A DNA stretch of 46,312 nucleotides from an uncultured Bacteroidota bacterium (GTDB lineage: Bacteria > Bacteroidota > Bacteroidia > Flavobacteriales > BACL11). The DNA lies in NCBI GenBank assembly GCA_902587125.1, contig CACIJW010000010.1, positions 1 to 46,312 of the forward strand. Direction: 5' to 3'. Below, one piece after another: positions 19,001-25,401 of the stretch. Under the pieces are notes generated by a model. It made no database searches and was not told the origin of the DNA. It saw only the letters and a program-made list of their open reading frames with translations. A program made the translations under genes and the position numbers. Position 1 is the stretch's first letter. The number at the start of each line of letters is the position of its first letter.

Positions 19001-20027
19001 AGTTTATCCAGGAGTCCAAAGACTAGTTTTTGATTTTTATGTACCATCAGGTACTGATTATGAACTGGGTATTGATGGAGGAAATTCGGGCTTGTACAGA
19101 AGTAATGCAGGAAACGGTAATTCTTGGTCATATCCTTACTCAGTTGGATCTGTGACTATTCAATCTTCCAATGTTGGTAATCAATATTATTATTTCTACT
19201 ATGACATTGAAGTTAAGCCTCTCTCGTCGCTGGTAAACTACGCTTTGTGCGCGGGAGATTCAATTAGTATTTCTGGACAAACTTACACCTCCAATGCAAC
19301 AAGATTTGATACATTGACCGCATCAAATTTATGTGATAGTATTGTTTTTAGTAATATTGAGTTTATAGCACCAAGTGTTGGATATCAAACATTCGTAATT
19401 TGTTCTGGCGATAGTGTTCAAGTTATGAATAGCACATATTACAGCTCAGGTACATATATTGATACTGTTTATCAAATAGGCTACTGCGATAGCCTTGTCA
19501 GTACTGAAGTAATAGTGCTTACTAGTACTCCTGTTAACATATTTGCTACAGGATTAAATACAAATGTTATTTGTCTCGGTGATACAATTACTCTTACAGC
19601 ACCTGGATTCTTATCATATTACTGGTACAAGGTTGCAAACTTTGTTAGTTTACTACCCACATATACTGATGTTCCAAATGAAACGACTACTTATTCATTA
19701 ACTGCTGTTGATTCAAACTTATGTGTCTCTTCAGGTCAAATTGAGATTATTGTAGACTCTTGTGTAAGTAATATCAATACTTTGGAAACTAGAGATTTAG
19801 AAATATTTCCAAATCCAACAACTGATGAAATTAATATTTTACTTGAGAATATAGATAAGGTTGATGTATTTAATGTTTTAGGAGAGAGAATGATTACAAA
19901 ATCATTCGATCAGAATACTAACTCCACTAAACTAAGTTTGGGAGCATTTAAAAAAGGAACATATTTTATAAATATCAGATCTAAAAACGGTAAGGTATAT
20001 AGTAGAAAAATATCTCTAGTGAAATAA
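16008..20027 (+). CDS. Giant secreted repeat protein with cupredoxin-like head, T9SS-sorted
   Basis: The 1339-residue product has a signal peptide (about 1-20). Residues 21-122 resemble a cupredoxin: His56, then CTPH and Met giving Cys104, His107 and Met114 as possible copper ligands. A GCTD...DDGSC motif lies at 127-148. Then come 12 repeats of about 50 residues with the pattern C-G-D...Y...G.Y.DTL...GCDS....L.V, near 162, 211, 260, 445, 495, 548, 598, 786, 837, 890, 1081 and 1131. They are interrupted by three copies of a roughly 135-residue beta module (about 301-435, 641-775, 937-1070) containing TFELR and NYPYDF-like strings. A T9SS domain (about 1265-1339) ends the protein. Function unknown; an adhesin or matrix role is inferred. 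Confidence 0.88.
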   Translation: MRKLILSILTSIVLLFAANAQNSYTINASSNINIFTPDTVQCVVGDTIHFILNGFHDAVEVDQSSWLANTNGTNVGFNFSSISMGGTGSGTIVVDSATTHFFICTPHISLTPPMKGLIIVSAQQIPGCTDSTAINYDPFATVDDGSCIYCTNDSTFSTVVACDNFIWDGITYDSSGFYTNIYTDSLGCDSTHTLDLTINYSNSGSSTISACDNFVWDGTTYNLTGVYSNIYTNSNGCDSTHTLNLTINNSDSSFTNAEACESYNWNGQTYNQSGTYYQTVANNITGCDSVLVLNLTINNQYNGGIQNNTVGGGSFYSGNRALVLDCFVPSKIESATIYAQTNDNYTFELRDNGGNVLQTTTVPLVQGANRVNLNFDIPVGNDFELGVPGGHSGMYRNNQGVNYPYDFSNLLSIKSSNSGSPFNFYYFFYDIAVSQNFVSNINICSGETYSIGGNNYDSTGTYIDTLLSSIGCDSIVTTNLTVNPVFSIVFSDTLCSGQSVIVGSNIYDSTGVYFDTLTTVNGCDSIILTDLFVQNSSASFTINSLSICEGDTAFVGTSFYLNSGNYSDTLINVNGCDSIVQTSLDVIPTQNYFTYTICSGDSVTVGTSTYNQTGNYTDTLFNTLGCDSIVYSEVVVYDQYNSMFNGISDNTVGGGGYYNSQSQYLIFSCYSQTEILSSLVYSQDTNSITFELRDNNGNVLQDTTHLLVPGPQRVTLNFDVMPANDLQLGVSTPGSGLWRNNQGVNYPYDFGAFASITSSNAGNQFYYFYYDIEMRPSANPSTYELCDGDTLNLLGNAYTTSGLYIDTLISSVGCDSLVYSQVNFYPNVTYTNNQIICDGEVYVINGNSYDSSGTYIDTLFTSYGCDSIITTNLNVLTVSSSSSTNNQIICLGDTLNLHSNQYYQAGTYIDTLLNVNGCDSIVTTNLSIQTASYNTYNGGILDTAIAPGAFSNYNGALVLDASLPSIIKSANVYSQDTNTVTFELRGSTGNILESITHTVYPGVQRLVFDFYVPSGTDYELGIDGGNSGLYRSNAGNGNSWSYPYSVGSVTIQSSNVGNQYYYFYYDIEVKPLSSLVNYALCAGDSISISGQTYTSNATRFDTLTASNLCDSIVFSNIEFIAPSVGYQTFVICSGDSVQVMNSTYYSSGTYIDTVYQIGYCDSLVSTEVIVLTSTPVNIFATGLNTNVICLGDTITLTAPGFLSYYWYKVANFVSLLPTYTDVPNETTTYSLTAVDSNLCVSSGQIEIIVDSCVSNINTLETRDLEIFPNPTTDEINILLENIDKVDVFNVLGERMITKSFDQNTNSTKLSLGAFKKGTYFINIRSKNGKVYSRKISLVK
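16899..19215 (+). repeat. Three diverged copies of an intragenic module of about 400 bp
   Basis: The regions about 16908-17315, 17928-18332 and 18816-19217 encode the same protein module three times. Shared strings include TFELRDN.GNVLQ.TT (copies 1 and 2), YRNNQGVNYPYDF or WRNNQGVNYPYDF, and YYFYYDIE (copies 2 and 3). Copies 1 and 2 are closer to each other than to copy 3. Boundaries are approximate, read from the protein alignment. Confidence 0.8.
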
Positions 20028-20035
20028 TAAATACT

Positions 20036-20554
20036 ATGAAAAGATGTCTTTTAATTTTATGTGTTTTCGTTCTTTTTTCGTGTAAAAAAGAGCAGGGTTG
20101 TACTGATCAAATTGCAATTAACTTTAACTCAACTGCAGAAGAAGATGATGGTAGTTGTATTTACTCTTTTGTAGGAGGTTATTGGATCACACAATCTATC
20201 ACTACTGAGGGTTCTATCTTAACTTCAGCTGGCAGTACTATTGTTTCAGATAGTTCATTTAATTTCACAGAAACAAATCCTGATTCACTTAGTCCATACA
20301 GAATTGATTTTTTCAATAATAATACCTTTTTTGAGTTTGATATTTCAAATGACACTGTTGATATTGGGGATTGGTCTGTTAATGGTAATCAACTAACAAT
20401 AGATCATGGTGATACTTCTTCCACGCTTTTGATACAGAGTTTAGAAAGAGATAACACTGTGCTAATTGAAAATATTTCTGAGACATCATCATTTATGGGA
20501 TTGACAATTTCGTACAACATAACAAGAACATTTAATAGCAGAAGACAATTTTAA
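20036..20554 (+). CDS. Lipoprotein with GCTD/DDGSC motif
   Basis: The 172-residue product begins with a lipoprotein signal (MKRCLLILCVFVLFSCKKE, lipobox before Cys16). The mature N-terminus carries GCTDQIAINFNS..EEDDGSCIY, the same short motif found in the flanking large proteins. The remainder is a small beta-rich domain with VGGYWITQSI and IGDWSVNGNQLTI, reminiscent of the lipocalin-like lipoproteins of Bacteroidetes, but this is a weak match. It starts 8 bases after the giant repeat protein and ends 4 bases before the nuclease gene, so cotranscription is likely. A paralog with the same layout is at 45817-46245. Confidence 0.8.
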   Translation: MKRCLLILCVFVLFSCKKEQGCTDQIAINFNSTAEEDDGSCIYSFVGGYWITQSITTEGSILTSAGSTIVSDSSFNFTETNPDSLSPYRIDFFNNNTFFEFDISNDTVDIGDWSVNGNQLTIDHGDTSSTLLIQSLERDNTVLIENISETSSFMGLTISYNITRTFNSRRQF

Positions 20555-20558
20555 AATA

Positions 20559-22796
20559 TTGAGATTAATTTTAGTCCTAATAATTTCTTTTAATTTGGTT
20601 GATGCTCAAAATCTTTCTAATGTAACCTTTGGAGAATCAAACTCGTTAGATGTTATTACATGGAACATTGAAAATTTTCCAAAAAATGGCCAACAAACTA
20701 TAGATTCAGTAGCTGTAATTTTTCAATCACTAGATGCTGATGTTATTGCTTTGCAGGAGATAATGAATGTCTCTGATTTCAATAATTTATTGTCACTTTT
20801 ACCTAACTATAGCGGCTATTGTAGCTCTGGTAGTAGTAGAAAAATGGCTTTTATTTACAAATCAAATCTTACTGTTAACAATATATATAACATTTTTTCT
20901 TCTCAGACCTATAATTTTGCGGGAAGAGCTCCGATTGTTATTTCTTTGAACTACAACGGTGAAAATATTGAAATCATTAACTCACATTTAAAATGCTGTG
21001 GTGATGGTATACTAGATACTAATGATATTTCTGATGAAGAAAATAGAAGGTACAGAGCGATGAATATGATTAAAGATTATATAGATAATAATCTGCAAAG
21101 TTCTAAAGTCATTTTTTTAGGAGATTTAAATGATGAGTTGCAAGATCCTTTTGCCAATAATGTTTTTAGAAATATATTTTCAGACTCAACAAACTACTAT
21201 TTTGCTGATTTATATATATCTAACTCATCAAGTGCTAATTGGTCATATCCAAATTGGCCATCTGATATTGATCATATATTAGTAACAAATGAGCTTTTTA
21301 ACTATTTTACTAACAGTAATGTATCTACTATTCGTATAGATGATTATTTAGTAGGAGGTTGGAGTGCATATGATAATATCATTTCTGACCATAGGCCTGT
21401 AGGAATTAGCTTAAACTTTCTGACCTTAGGTTGTACAGATAATAATGCGGTTAATTTTGATCCTCTAGCCACTATAGATGATAGTTCATGTGTATATTGT
21501 GATCTTTCATATTCATATGGTTTTTCAGACCCAAGTAGTTTAAGTTCCTGCGATGGATGGATAGCCATTACATCAATTGTTACGTCTAATCCTCCATTTA
21601 CAATTTCATGGCAAAATGGTTCAACTCAAAGCTATATATTCAATCTCTGTACAGGAAGTTATATAGTAAACATACAAGATGGTGCAGGCTGCAATATTTT
21701 TGATACAATTCAAATAGGTATTGTTAATGGCTGTACCGATCCCCTTGCTTGTAATTATGATTCTAGTGCTAGCGGTGATGATGGAAGTTGTATCTACATA
21801 ACTGGCTGTACAGACCCAAGTGCCTCTAATTATAATGTTAACGCCTGTATAGATGACGGAAGCTGTACCTATACTATAAGTTGTAGTTCCCCGCCCATCA
21901 CTAGCCTTGGTGTTAGTAATGTGATACACGATAGAGCAACACTAACTTTTGATGATATGAATAGTTCATCCTGTAGGGTAGATCAGCTAAGGATAAAGTA
22001 CAGAGAAGTAGGAACAAATGCTTGGAGCCAGAAGAATATGGGCTCACCAACAGGCTATGACCCAGTCACAGGTATCTGTAATAGTACATCAAGAACAGAT
22101 AAGCTACTGCTTGGCTTATCATCCAATACGACCTATGAGTGGCAGATGAGAGTATGGTATTGTGAGACAGGTAATACACCATGGGTGAATGGACCAAACT
22201 TCACAACGCTAGCTGATTGTCCAAATGTAGGTAGTCTAGCCGTTACTACACCAAACAGCACTAAAGCAACCTTCACTTGGGATGATAGTAATGGACCATA
22301 CAGTTTTGTAAGACTACAAGGTAGAGTAGATACTGTTGGGTCATCATTCTTTAATATTGGTGGAGTAGGAGTACAATATGGAACATATACAAAGAACAAG
22401 AACGGCTTAGTACCAGGAACATCATACAGAGCTAAGTCAAGGACATGGTGTGATCCCAATGGAGGAGCGTATAAAGCACCATCGTGGACATCGTTTATAT
22501 ACTTCACTATGCCAGGATCAGTTAGATTGGAGGAGAGTACGATAATTAATGATTTGGATATCTATCCTAATCCATCAAGAGATGTGTTTAATATCAGCTT
22601 TAAAACAGCTAATAAGCAAGATATCACACTTAGAATCAGAAATATTGTAGGAGAGGAGATATACACAGAACAGCTCAAAGAGTTTGATGGAACATATACA
22701 AAGGCAATAAGACTAGAGAATTACCCAAAGGCAGTATACTTCTTAGAAATTAATACAACTGAAGGAACTATCAATAAAAAAATAGCTTTGCAATAA
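20559..22796 (+). CDS. Secreted endonuclease/exonuclease/phosphatase-family protein, T9SS-sorted
   Basis: A TTG start gives a signal peptide (MRLILVLIISFNLVDA) and a 745-residue protein. Residues about 30-287 are an EEP domain with all expected active-site strings: TWNIEN (Asn36, Glu38), LQE (Glu67), NSHLK (His143), GDLND (Asp189, Asn191), DIDH (236-239) and SDHRP (Asp277, His278). Members hydrolyse phosphodiesters, often DNA or RNA. Three GCTD...DDGSC motifs follow (291, 391, 416), then two fibronectin III-like domains (about 442-552 and 553-651) and a type A T9SS domain (about 668-745). A cell-surface or released nuclease for nutrient scavenging is inferred. From about 21880 on, base composition is markedly richer in GC. 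Confidence 0.85.
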   Translation: MRLILVLIISFNLVDAQNLSNVTFGESNSLDVITWNIENFPKNGQQTIDSVAVIFQSLDADVIALQEIMNVSDFNNLLSLLPNYSGYCSSGSSRKMAFIYKSNLTVNNIYNIFSSQTYNFAGRAPIVISLNYNGENIEIINSHLKCCGDGILDTNDISDEENRRYRAMNMIKDYIDNNLQSSKVIFLGDLNDELQDPFANNVFRNIFSDSTNYYFADLYISNSSSANWSYPNWPSDIDHILVTNELFNYFTNSNVSTIRIDDYLVGGWSAYDNIISDHRPVGISLNFLTLGCTDNNAVNFDPLATIDDSSCVYCDLSYSYGFSDPSSLSSCDGWIAITSIVTSNPPFTISWQNGSTQSYIFNLCTGSYIVNIQDGAGCNIFDTIQIGIVNGCTDPLACNYDSSASGDDGSCIYITGCTDPSASNYNVNACIDDGSCTYTISCSSPPITSLGVSNVIHDRATLTFDDMNSSSCRVDQLRIKYREVGTNAWSQKNMGSPTGYDPVTGICNSTSRTDKLLLGLSSNTTYEWQMRVWYCETGNTPWVNGPNFTTLADCPNVGSLAVTTPNSTKATFTWDDSNGPYSFVRLQGRVDTVGSSFFNIGGVGVQYGTYTKNKNGLVPGTSYRAKSRTWCDPNGGAYKAPSWTSFIYFTMPGSVRLEESTIINDLDIYPNPSRDVFNISFKTANKQDITLRIRNIVGEEIYTEQLKEFDGTYTKAIRLENYPKAVYFLEINTTEGTINKKIALQ

Positions 22797-22808
22797 CTTT
22801 TATTTTTA

Positions 22809-22825
22809 TTTAGACTTCTTCTAAA
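22809..22825. promoter_or_regulatory. Palindrome TTTAGA-N5-TCTAAA, possible operator
   Basis: TTTAGACTTCTTCTAAA is a 17-base dyad in the gap between the nuclease gene and the Cys-rich gene. A dyad of the same layout lies at 28665-28681 before the porin gene. It could instead be a weak hairpin at the end of the nuclease transcript, but no T run follows on the + strand. Confidence 0.4.
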
Positions 22826-22871
22826 TTAATAATAATCAATTAGTTACATAATTTTTTATATAAATAATTAT

Positions 22872-22879
22872 TAAATTTG
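22872..22879 (+). promoter_or_regulatory. Candidate -7 element for the Cys-rich gene
   Basis: TAAATTTG matches TAnnTTTG and lies 13 bases before the ATG at 22893. No clear TTG at -33. It supports independent transcription of the small gene. Confidence 0.5.
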
Positions 22880-22892
22880 TAAAAAAAATATT

Positions 22893-23129
22893 ATGAATAT
22901 AGGCTCTGCGAATATATGTTTAAATTGTGCAAATCTTTCAGACAACTTTGAGTGTGGTTTACACAACACGGAAGTAGAAATGAATAGTTTTTGCGATGAC
23001 CATCAACATAATATCAATTTAAACAAAGAATCTTCTTGTTTGAACTGTGCTAGCTATCAACAAAGTGACTGTAACTATTCTGATAGGTCAGGTGAGGGAA
23101 TGCTCTGCTTTGACTGGAAGAAAGCTTAG
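22893..23129 (+). CDS. Small protein with duplicated four-cysteine module
   Basis: The 78-residue product has eight cysteines in two copies of one module. Copy 1 is C9-x2-C12-x8-C21-x12-C34, copy 2 is C49-x2-C52-x7-C60-x11-C72. Both copies open with CLNCA and end in Cys-(Phe)-Asp. No signal peptide or membrane segment is present, so it is probably cytoplasmic. Four Cys per module suggests binding of zinc or an iron-sulfur cluster. The order of a CxxC, a middle Cys, and a final Cys followed by an aromatic recalls high-potential iron-sulfur proteins, but the spacing is shorter and this is only a resemblance. It has its own -7 element and lies next to the heme locus. No family recognised. Confidence 0.75.
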   Translation: MNIGSANICLNCANLSDNFECGLHNTEVEMNSFCDDHQHNINLNKESSCLNCASYQQSDCNYSDRSGEGMLCFDWKKA

Positions 23130-23168
23130 TACTTTCTCATAGTTAGTAATTTTTAAATAAGTTGCTAT

Positions 23169-24035
23169 CTAACTATTTAAAAAAGATTTTGGTGTTATTC
23201 CGAATTTTTTCTTGAACGAGGAAATGAAGTGACTTGCATTGTTGTATCCCAACTCATCACTTATCTCATTTATATTCAGTTTACCGTTTGTAATCATATT
23301 TTTGGCAATTTCCATTTTGTGATCAATTAAATACTGATACGCAGGTTTGCCGTAAACTTCTTTAAAGCCAATTTTTAATTTTTTTAGACTTAGTCCAACT
23401 TCATCAGATAACTTTTCTAGTGTTGGCGGAGAGGAAAAATTAGAAATTAATATTTCTTTTGCTAGTCTTATTTTTTTGAAATATTCGCTATTGATAAAAA
23501 CAGGACATTGATCTATAGATACCTCATTATTTGAATCAAAAATTTGACTAATTAGTTCATAAAGCTTCGACTTTAAGAAAAGTTTTTTTGTCGTTGACTT
23601 TTTATTGTAGTTAAAAATCTGATTAAGTACAGTTTGCATTCCTATTGACATCTTATCTTCCTTATAATGTTTTTTGTTGATATTTTCGTTATCTAAAAAT
23701 TTTATGTTGGAGGATTCAGAAGATAGAAGATTGTGAAATCTAGAAATTGAAATCACAATGCTAATTACACTTCCCTTATTAATTATCTCAATATCTATTG
23801 GAAGTTCTCTTTCGGGGTTATATAAAGTTAAATAATTACCTTTTTTGATTTCTAATTGATAAGAGTTTTTGTTAAAGCTAAATTTTGAAATACCATCATT
23901 AACAAAATGAAACTGGATATATCCAGTTGGTCCCTCATCTTTTAGAAAAATAGAGTCTTCAGTAAGGCTTTGATATTTAAGTAATATCATTTCGTTTTCT
24001 ATCATACTTTTATCAAAATTTTCATTTTTTTTCAT
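23169..24035 (-). CDS. AraC family transcriptional regulator of the heme-uptake locus
   Basis: This 288-residue protein has an AraC-type double helix-turn-helix at about 190-288: PPTLEKLSDEVGLSLKKLKIGFKEVYG and INEISDELGYNNASHFISSFKKKFGITPKSFL. The N-terminal part, with GYIQFHFVNDG and YNPERELP, resembles the sensor part of AraC regulators that lie beside HmuY/TonB genes in other Bacteroidetes. It diverges from the HmuY-TonB-HmuY operon across a 133-base gap holding two dyads, so regulation of that operon, possibly by heme or iron, is inferred. A TAGATTTG element on the minus strand 40 bases before its ATG overlaps one dyad, which would allow autoregulation. Confidence 0.85.
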   Translation of the reverse strand: MKKNENFDKSMIENEMILLKYQSLTEDSIFLKDEGPTGYIQFHFVNDGISKFSFNKNSYQLEIKKGNYLTLYNPERELPIDIEIINKGSVISIVISISRFHNLLSSESSNIKFLDNENINKKHYKEDKMSIGMQTVLNQIFNYNKKSTTKKLFLKSKLYELISQIFDSNNEVSIDQCPVFINSEYFKKIRLAKEILISNFSSPPTLEKLSDEVGLSLKKLKIGFKEVYGKPAYQYLIDHKMEIAKNMITNGKLNINEISDELGYNNASHFISSFKKKFGITPKSFLNS

Positions 24036-24057
24036 AAGAACTTTTTTTGTTATTTAT

Positions 24058-24083
24058 ATCTTTAAAAAAGATTCGCAAATCTA
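24058..24083. promoter_or_regulatory. Divergent control region: two dyads and a minus-strand -7 element
   Basis: ATCTTT-AAA-AAAGAT (24058-24072) is followed by AGATT-CGCA-AATCT (24069-24082). On the minus strand, 24083-24076 reads TAGATTTG, a TAnnTTTG match for the AraC gene. The overlap of dyads and promoter fits a site for the AraC protein, though AraC sites are often direct repeats. Confidence 0.45.
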
Positions 24084-24141
24084 GGTACTTTATTTATTAA
24101 AAATGAACCTTATTTATTATTTTTTCTGATTTTATTGGTTT

Positions 24142-24149
24142 TATCTTTG
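24142..24149 (+). promoter_or_regulatory. Candidate -7 element for the HmuY/TonB operon
   Basis: TATCTTTG matches TAnnTTTG and lies 19 bases before the ATG at 24169. No TTG at the usual -33 spacing, which would fit a promoter that needs an activator such as the AraC protein. Confidence 0.5.
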
Positions 24150-24168
24150 CAAAAAATTTTTGAAAAAG

Positions 24169-25401
24169 ATGAATTCCAGACTAAAATTAACAATTGTATC
24201 GCTTTTATTGTTCAACATTTCTTTTGCTCAAAATAATTCTGTATATCTTCAACAGTCATATTCTAATCAAAGTTTTTATCATTTAGTTAATGGTGAAACT
24301 GCAAATGTTGATAATAGCTCTTGGGATTTAGCGTTCAGCACAGGCACTTTTAATTCCTCAATAAGAACCAATGATGGTAAGGGAGTGGAACTTTACACTT
24401 ATTCTTCAACTGATACAAGTGGTTGGTCTTCAATTAACAATTTATCTATTAATTCATTACCAAGTCCTCAATTTAATAGTGATACAGGGTGGTCAGTAGG
24501 ATCATTTGATGTCTACTCTTCAGCATTTCCTGACTATGGATGGGGTATTTATAATATGCTTACTCACAATGTTGTTGGAGATTCCTTACACATAATTAAA
24601 ACAACTGATGGAATTTGGAAAAAGCTCTGGATCGAGAAACTTGATGCGGGAGTATATTTTTTTAAACATGCAAATTTGGATGGGACAAACTTAATTACTC
24701 AGCAAGTTAATACTAACAACTATTCAAACAAAAAGTTTGTGTATTATGACATTGACTCAGATCAAACTTTGGATAGAGAGCCAGCTGATGACCAATGGCA
24801 TTTTACATTTACAAAATATATCAGTACTGTAATGAATCAACCTTATTCTGTTACGGGTGTACTTTGTAACGAGGGTATACAAGTTGCGAAGGCGTTACAA
24901 ATTGGTAGTCCGTCATCATACACTAATTTTGCGAATCACAATTTTGAGTATGAAATAAATGAGATAGGTTATGATTGGAAAACCTTCGATATGGGCTCAT
25001 TTTCATATATTATTGATAACTCCAGATGCTATTTTATAAAAGATTTTGACAACAATATTTTTAGAATTTACTTCACTGAGTTTGAAGGCTCATCGACAGG
25101 TAAGATTTCTTTCAACATTACACAAATGAATTCTTCTGTTTCTATTATTGATAAAAATAAGTCAACTATAAATGTGTATCCAAACCCAGCCTCAGATAAC
25201 GTAAATATTGTGACAAATACACTTGATTTAAATTCTCAAATCAATATTTACGATATTTCAGGTAAATTAATTTTTTCTCAAAAGATTAAGGATAATTTTT
25301 CAGTTATTAATTTACCAGTTGATACTTATAAATCTGGAGTCTATACAATTTCTTTACTAGAGAACAAATCAATATATCACAAGAAGCTTATTGTTAAGTA
25401 A
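24169..25401 (+). CDS. HmuY-family heme-binding protein with T9SS sorting domain
   Basis: The ATG at 24169 gives 410 residues with a signal peptide (MNSRLKLTIVSLLLFNISFA); a TTG three codons earlier is an alternative. The mature part has HmuY features: SSWDLAFSTGTFNSSIRTN near residue 51, DQWHFTFTKYI, PYSVTGVLCN, IGYDWKTF and YFIKDFDNNIFRIYFTEF. HmuY proteins capture heme at the cell surface and pass it to a TonB-dependent receptor. Unlike the classical lipoprotein, this one ends in a T9SS domain (VYPNPASDN...GVYTISLLENK). It is the first gene of the operon, and its end overlaps the receptor start by 11 bases. Confidence 0.85.
   Translation: MNSRLKLTIVSLLLFNISFAQNNSVYLQQSYSNQSFYHLVNGETANVDNSSWDLAFSTGTFNSSIRTNDGKGVELYTYSSTDTSGWSSINNLSINSLPSPQFNSDTGWSVGSFDVYSSAFPDYGWGIYNMLTHNVVGDSLHIIKTTDGIWKKLWIEKLDAGVYFFKHANLDGTNLITQQVNTNNYSNKKFVYYDIDSDQTLDREPADDQWHFTFTKYISTVMNQPYSVTGVLCNEGIQVAKALQIGSPSSYTNFANHNFEYEINEIGYDWKTFDMGSFSYIIDNSRCYFIKDFDNNIFRIYFTEFEGSSTGKISFNITQMNSSVSIIDKNKSTINVYPNPASDNVNIVTNTLDLNSQINIYDISGKLIFSQKIKDNFSVINLPVDTYKSGVYTISLLENKSIYHKKLIVK

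Noticed and set aside
21621..22507. Long antisense reading frames (102 and 124 residues) opposite the nuclease C-terminus
   Set aside because: They lie opposite well-supported FN3 and T9SS domains, have low-complexity Thr/Ile/Ser-rich products, and result from the base composition of the cassette.
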